From Quatrionicoccus australiensis (GTDB lineage: Bacteria; Pseudomonadota; Gammaproteobacteria; Burkholderiales; Rhodocyclaceae): a stretch of DNA of 64,000 nt. A program made the translations under genes and the position numbers. The stretch covers positions 248,001-312,000 of the forward strand of contig NZ_CP075188.1 in NCBI RefSeq assembly GCF_020510525.1, given 5' to 3'. The notes under the pieces are model-generated. The model saw nothing but the letters and a program-made list of their open reading frames with translations, was not told the DNA's origin and did not search any database. This document shows, one piece after another, positions 63,916 through 64,000 of the stretch (the stretch's first letter is position 1; the number at the start of each line of letters is the position of its first letter).

Positions 63916-64000
63916 TGAACAAATATTTCGCAATTTGCCCGCGCGGCCTCGAAGAACTGCTGCTTGAAGAACTGCGCGCCGTCGGCGGCGAGGATCTGCA
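63915..64000 (+). CDS. RlmL/RlmKL-type 23S rRNA methyltransferase, N-terminal fragment (runs off window)
   Basis: Only 28 codons are inside: MNKYFAICPRGLEELLLEEL followed by RAVGGEDL, the usual start of THUMP-domain rRNA methyltransferases of the RlmL/YcbY family. It starts by TGATG overlap with the HemJ-like gene. Confidence 0.7.
   Translation, partial: MNKYFAICPRGLEELLLEELRAVGGEDL

Overview
The window reads as chromosome of a high-GC betaproteobacterium. The gene content points to the Rhodocyclales (Azonexus, Dechloromonas or a relative): polyhydroxyalkanoate genes including phaM, many sensor kinases with periplasmic Cache domains, two Liv-type ABC transporter clusters, a fused indolepyruvate oxidoreductase, a respiratory formate dehydrogenase and a siaABCD module. 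The genus is inferred from gene content and protein style, not from a marker gene. No rRNA, tRNA or CRISPR array was seen.

Layout. 1-8.3 kb: end of an M48 protease with TPRs, a secreted PHA depolymerase, a large hybrid kinase, and a type I secretion ABC/membrane-fusion pair. 8.3-19.5 kb: a Crp-family regulator divergent from a ten-gene cluster (acyl-CoA ligase, 49-residue membrane protein, complete Liv-type transporter, PaaK-like ligase, exported protein, alpha-methylacyl-CoA racemase) that looks built to import, activate and epimerise a carboxylic acid. 19.5-26.9 kb: SPFH/NfeD pair, AEC permease, phaM, a convergent response regulator and kinase, a membrane-anchored methyltransferase, a LysR regulator. 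27-34 kb: azoreductase, pirin, diguanylate cyclase, an HDOD gene preceded by what I read as a class I c-di-GMP riboswitch, a DedA-rhodanese fusion, a chemoreceptor. 34-35.3 kb: a lower-GC island that I interpret as one integron gene cassette with an attC site, without an integrase in the window. 35.5-42.5 kb: indolepyruvate:ferredoxin oxidoreductase, a Cache kinase and a GlcD/Dld-type oxidase. 42.5-47.5 kb: a canonical livKHMGF operon whose binding protein carries an Ala/Lys-rich helical tail. 47.5-51.3 kb: siaABCD. 51.4-61.5 kb: fdhABC-fdhD-fdhE, divergent from an NtrC-type regulator and its kinase, with a sigma-54 promoter and a palindromic enhancer-like site between them. 61.6-64 kb: flavin/2Fe-2S reductase, NAD-dependent epimerase-like gene, HemJ-like protein, and the start of an RlmL-type rRNA methyltransferase.

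How it fits together. Signalling dominates: five sensor kinases, two response regulators, two GGDEF cyclases, a probable c-di-GMP riboswitch and a partner-switch module, all suited to surface or redox lifestyle decisions. Metabolism is organised around organic-acid uptake (two Liv systems, CoA ligases, IOR, lactate/glycolate-type oxidase), formate respiration and PHA turnover. The points most worth checking are the solitary integron cassette, the riboswitch before the HDOD gene, the sigma-54 circuit for formate dehydrogenase, the 49-residue membrane protein in the first transporter cluster and the over-represented palindrome CGGTCGACCG.
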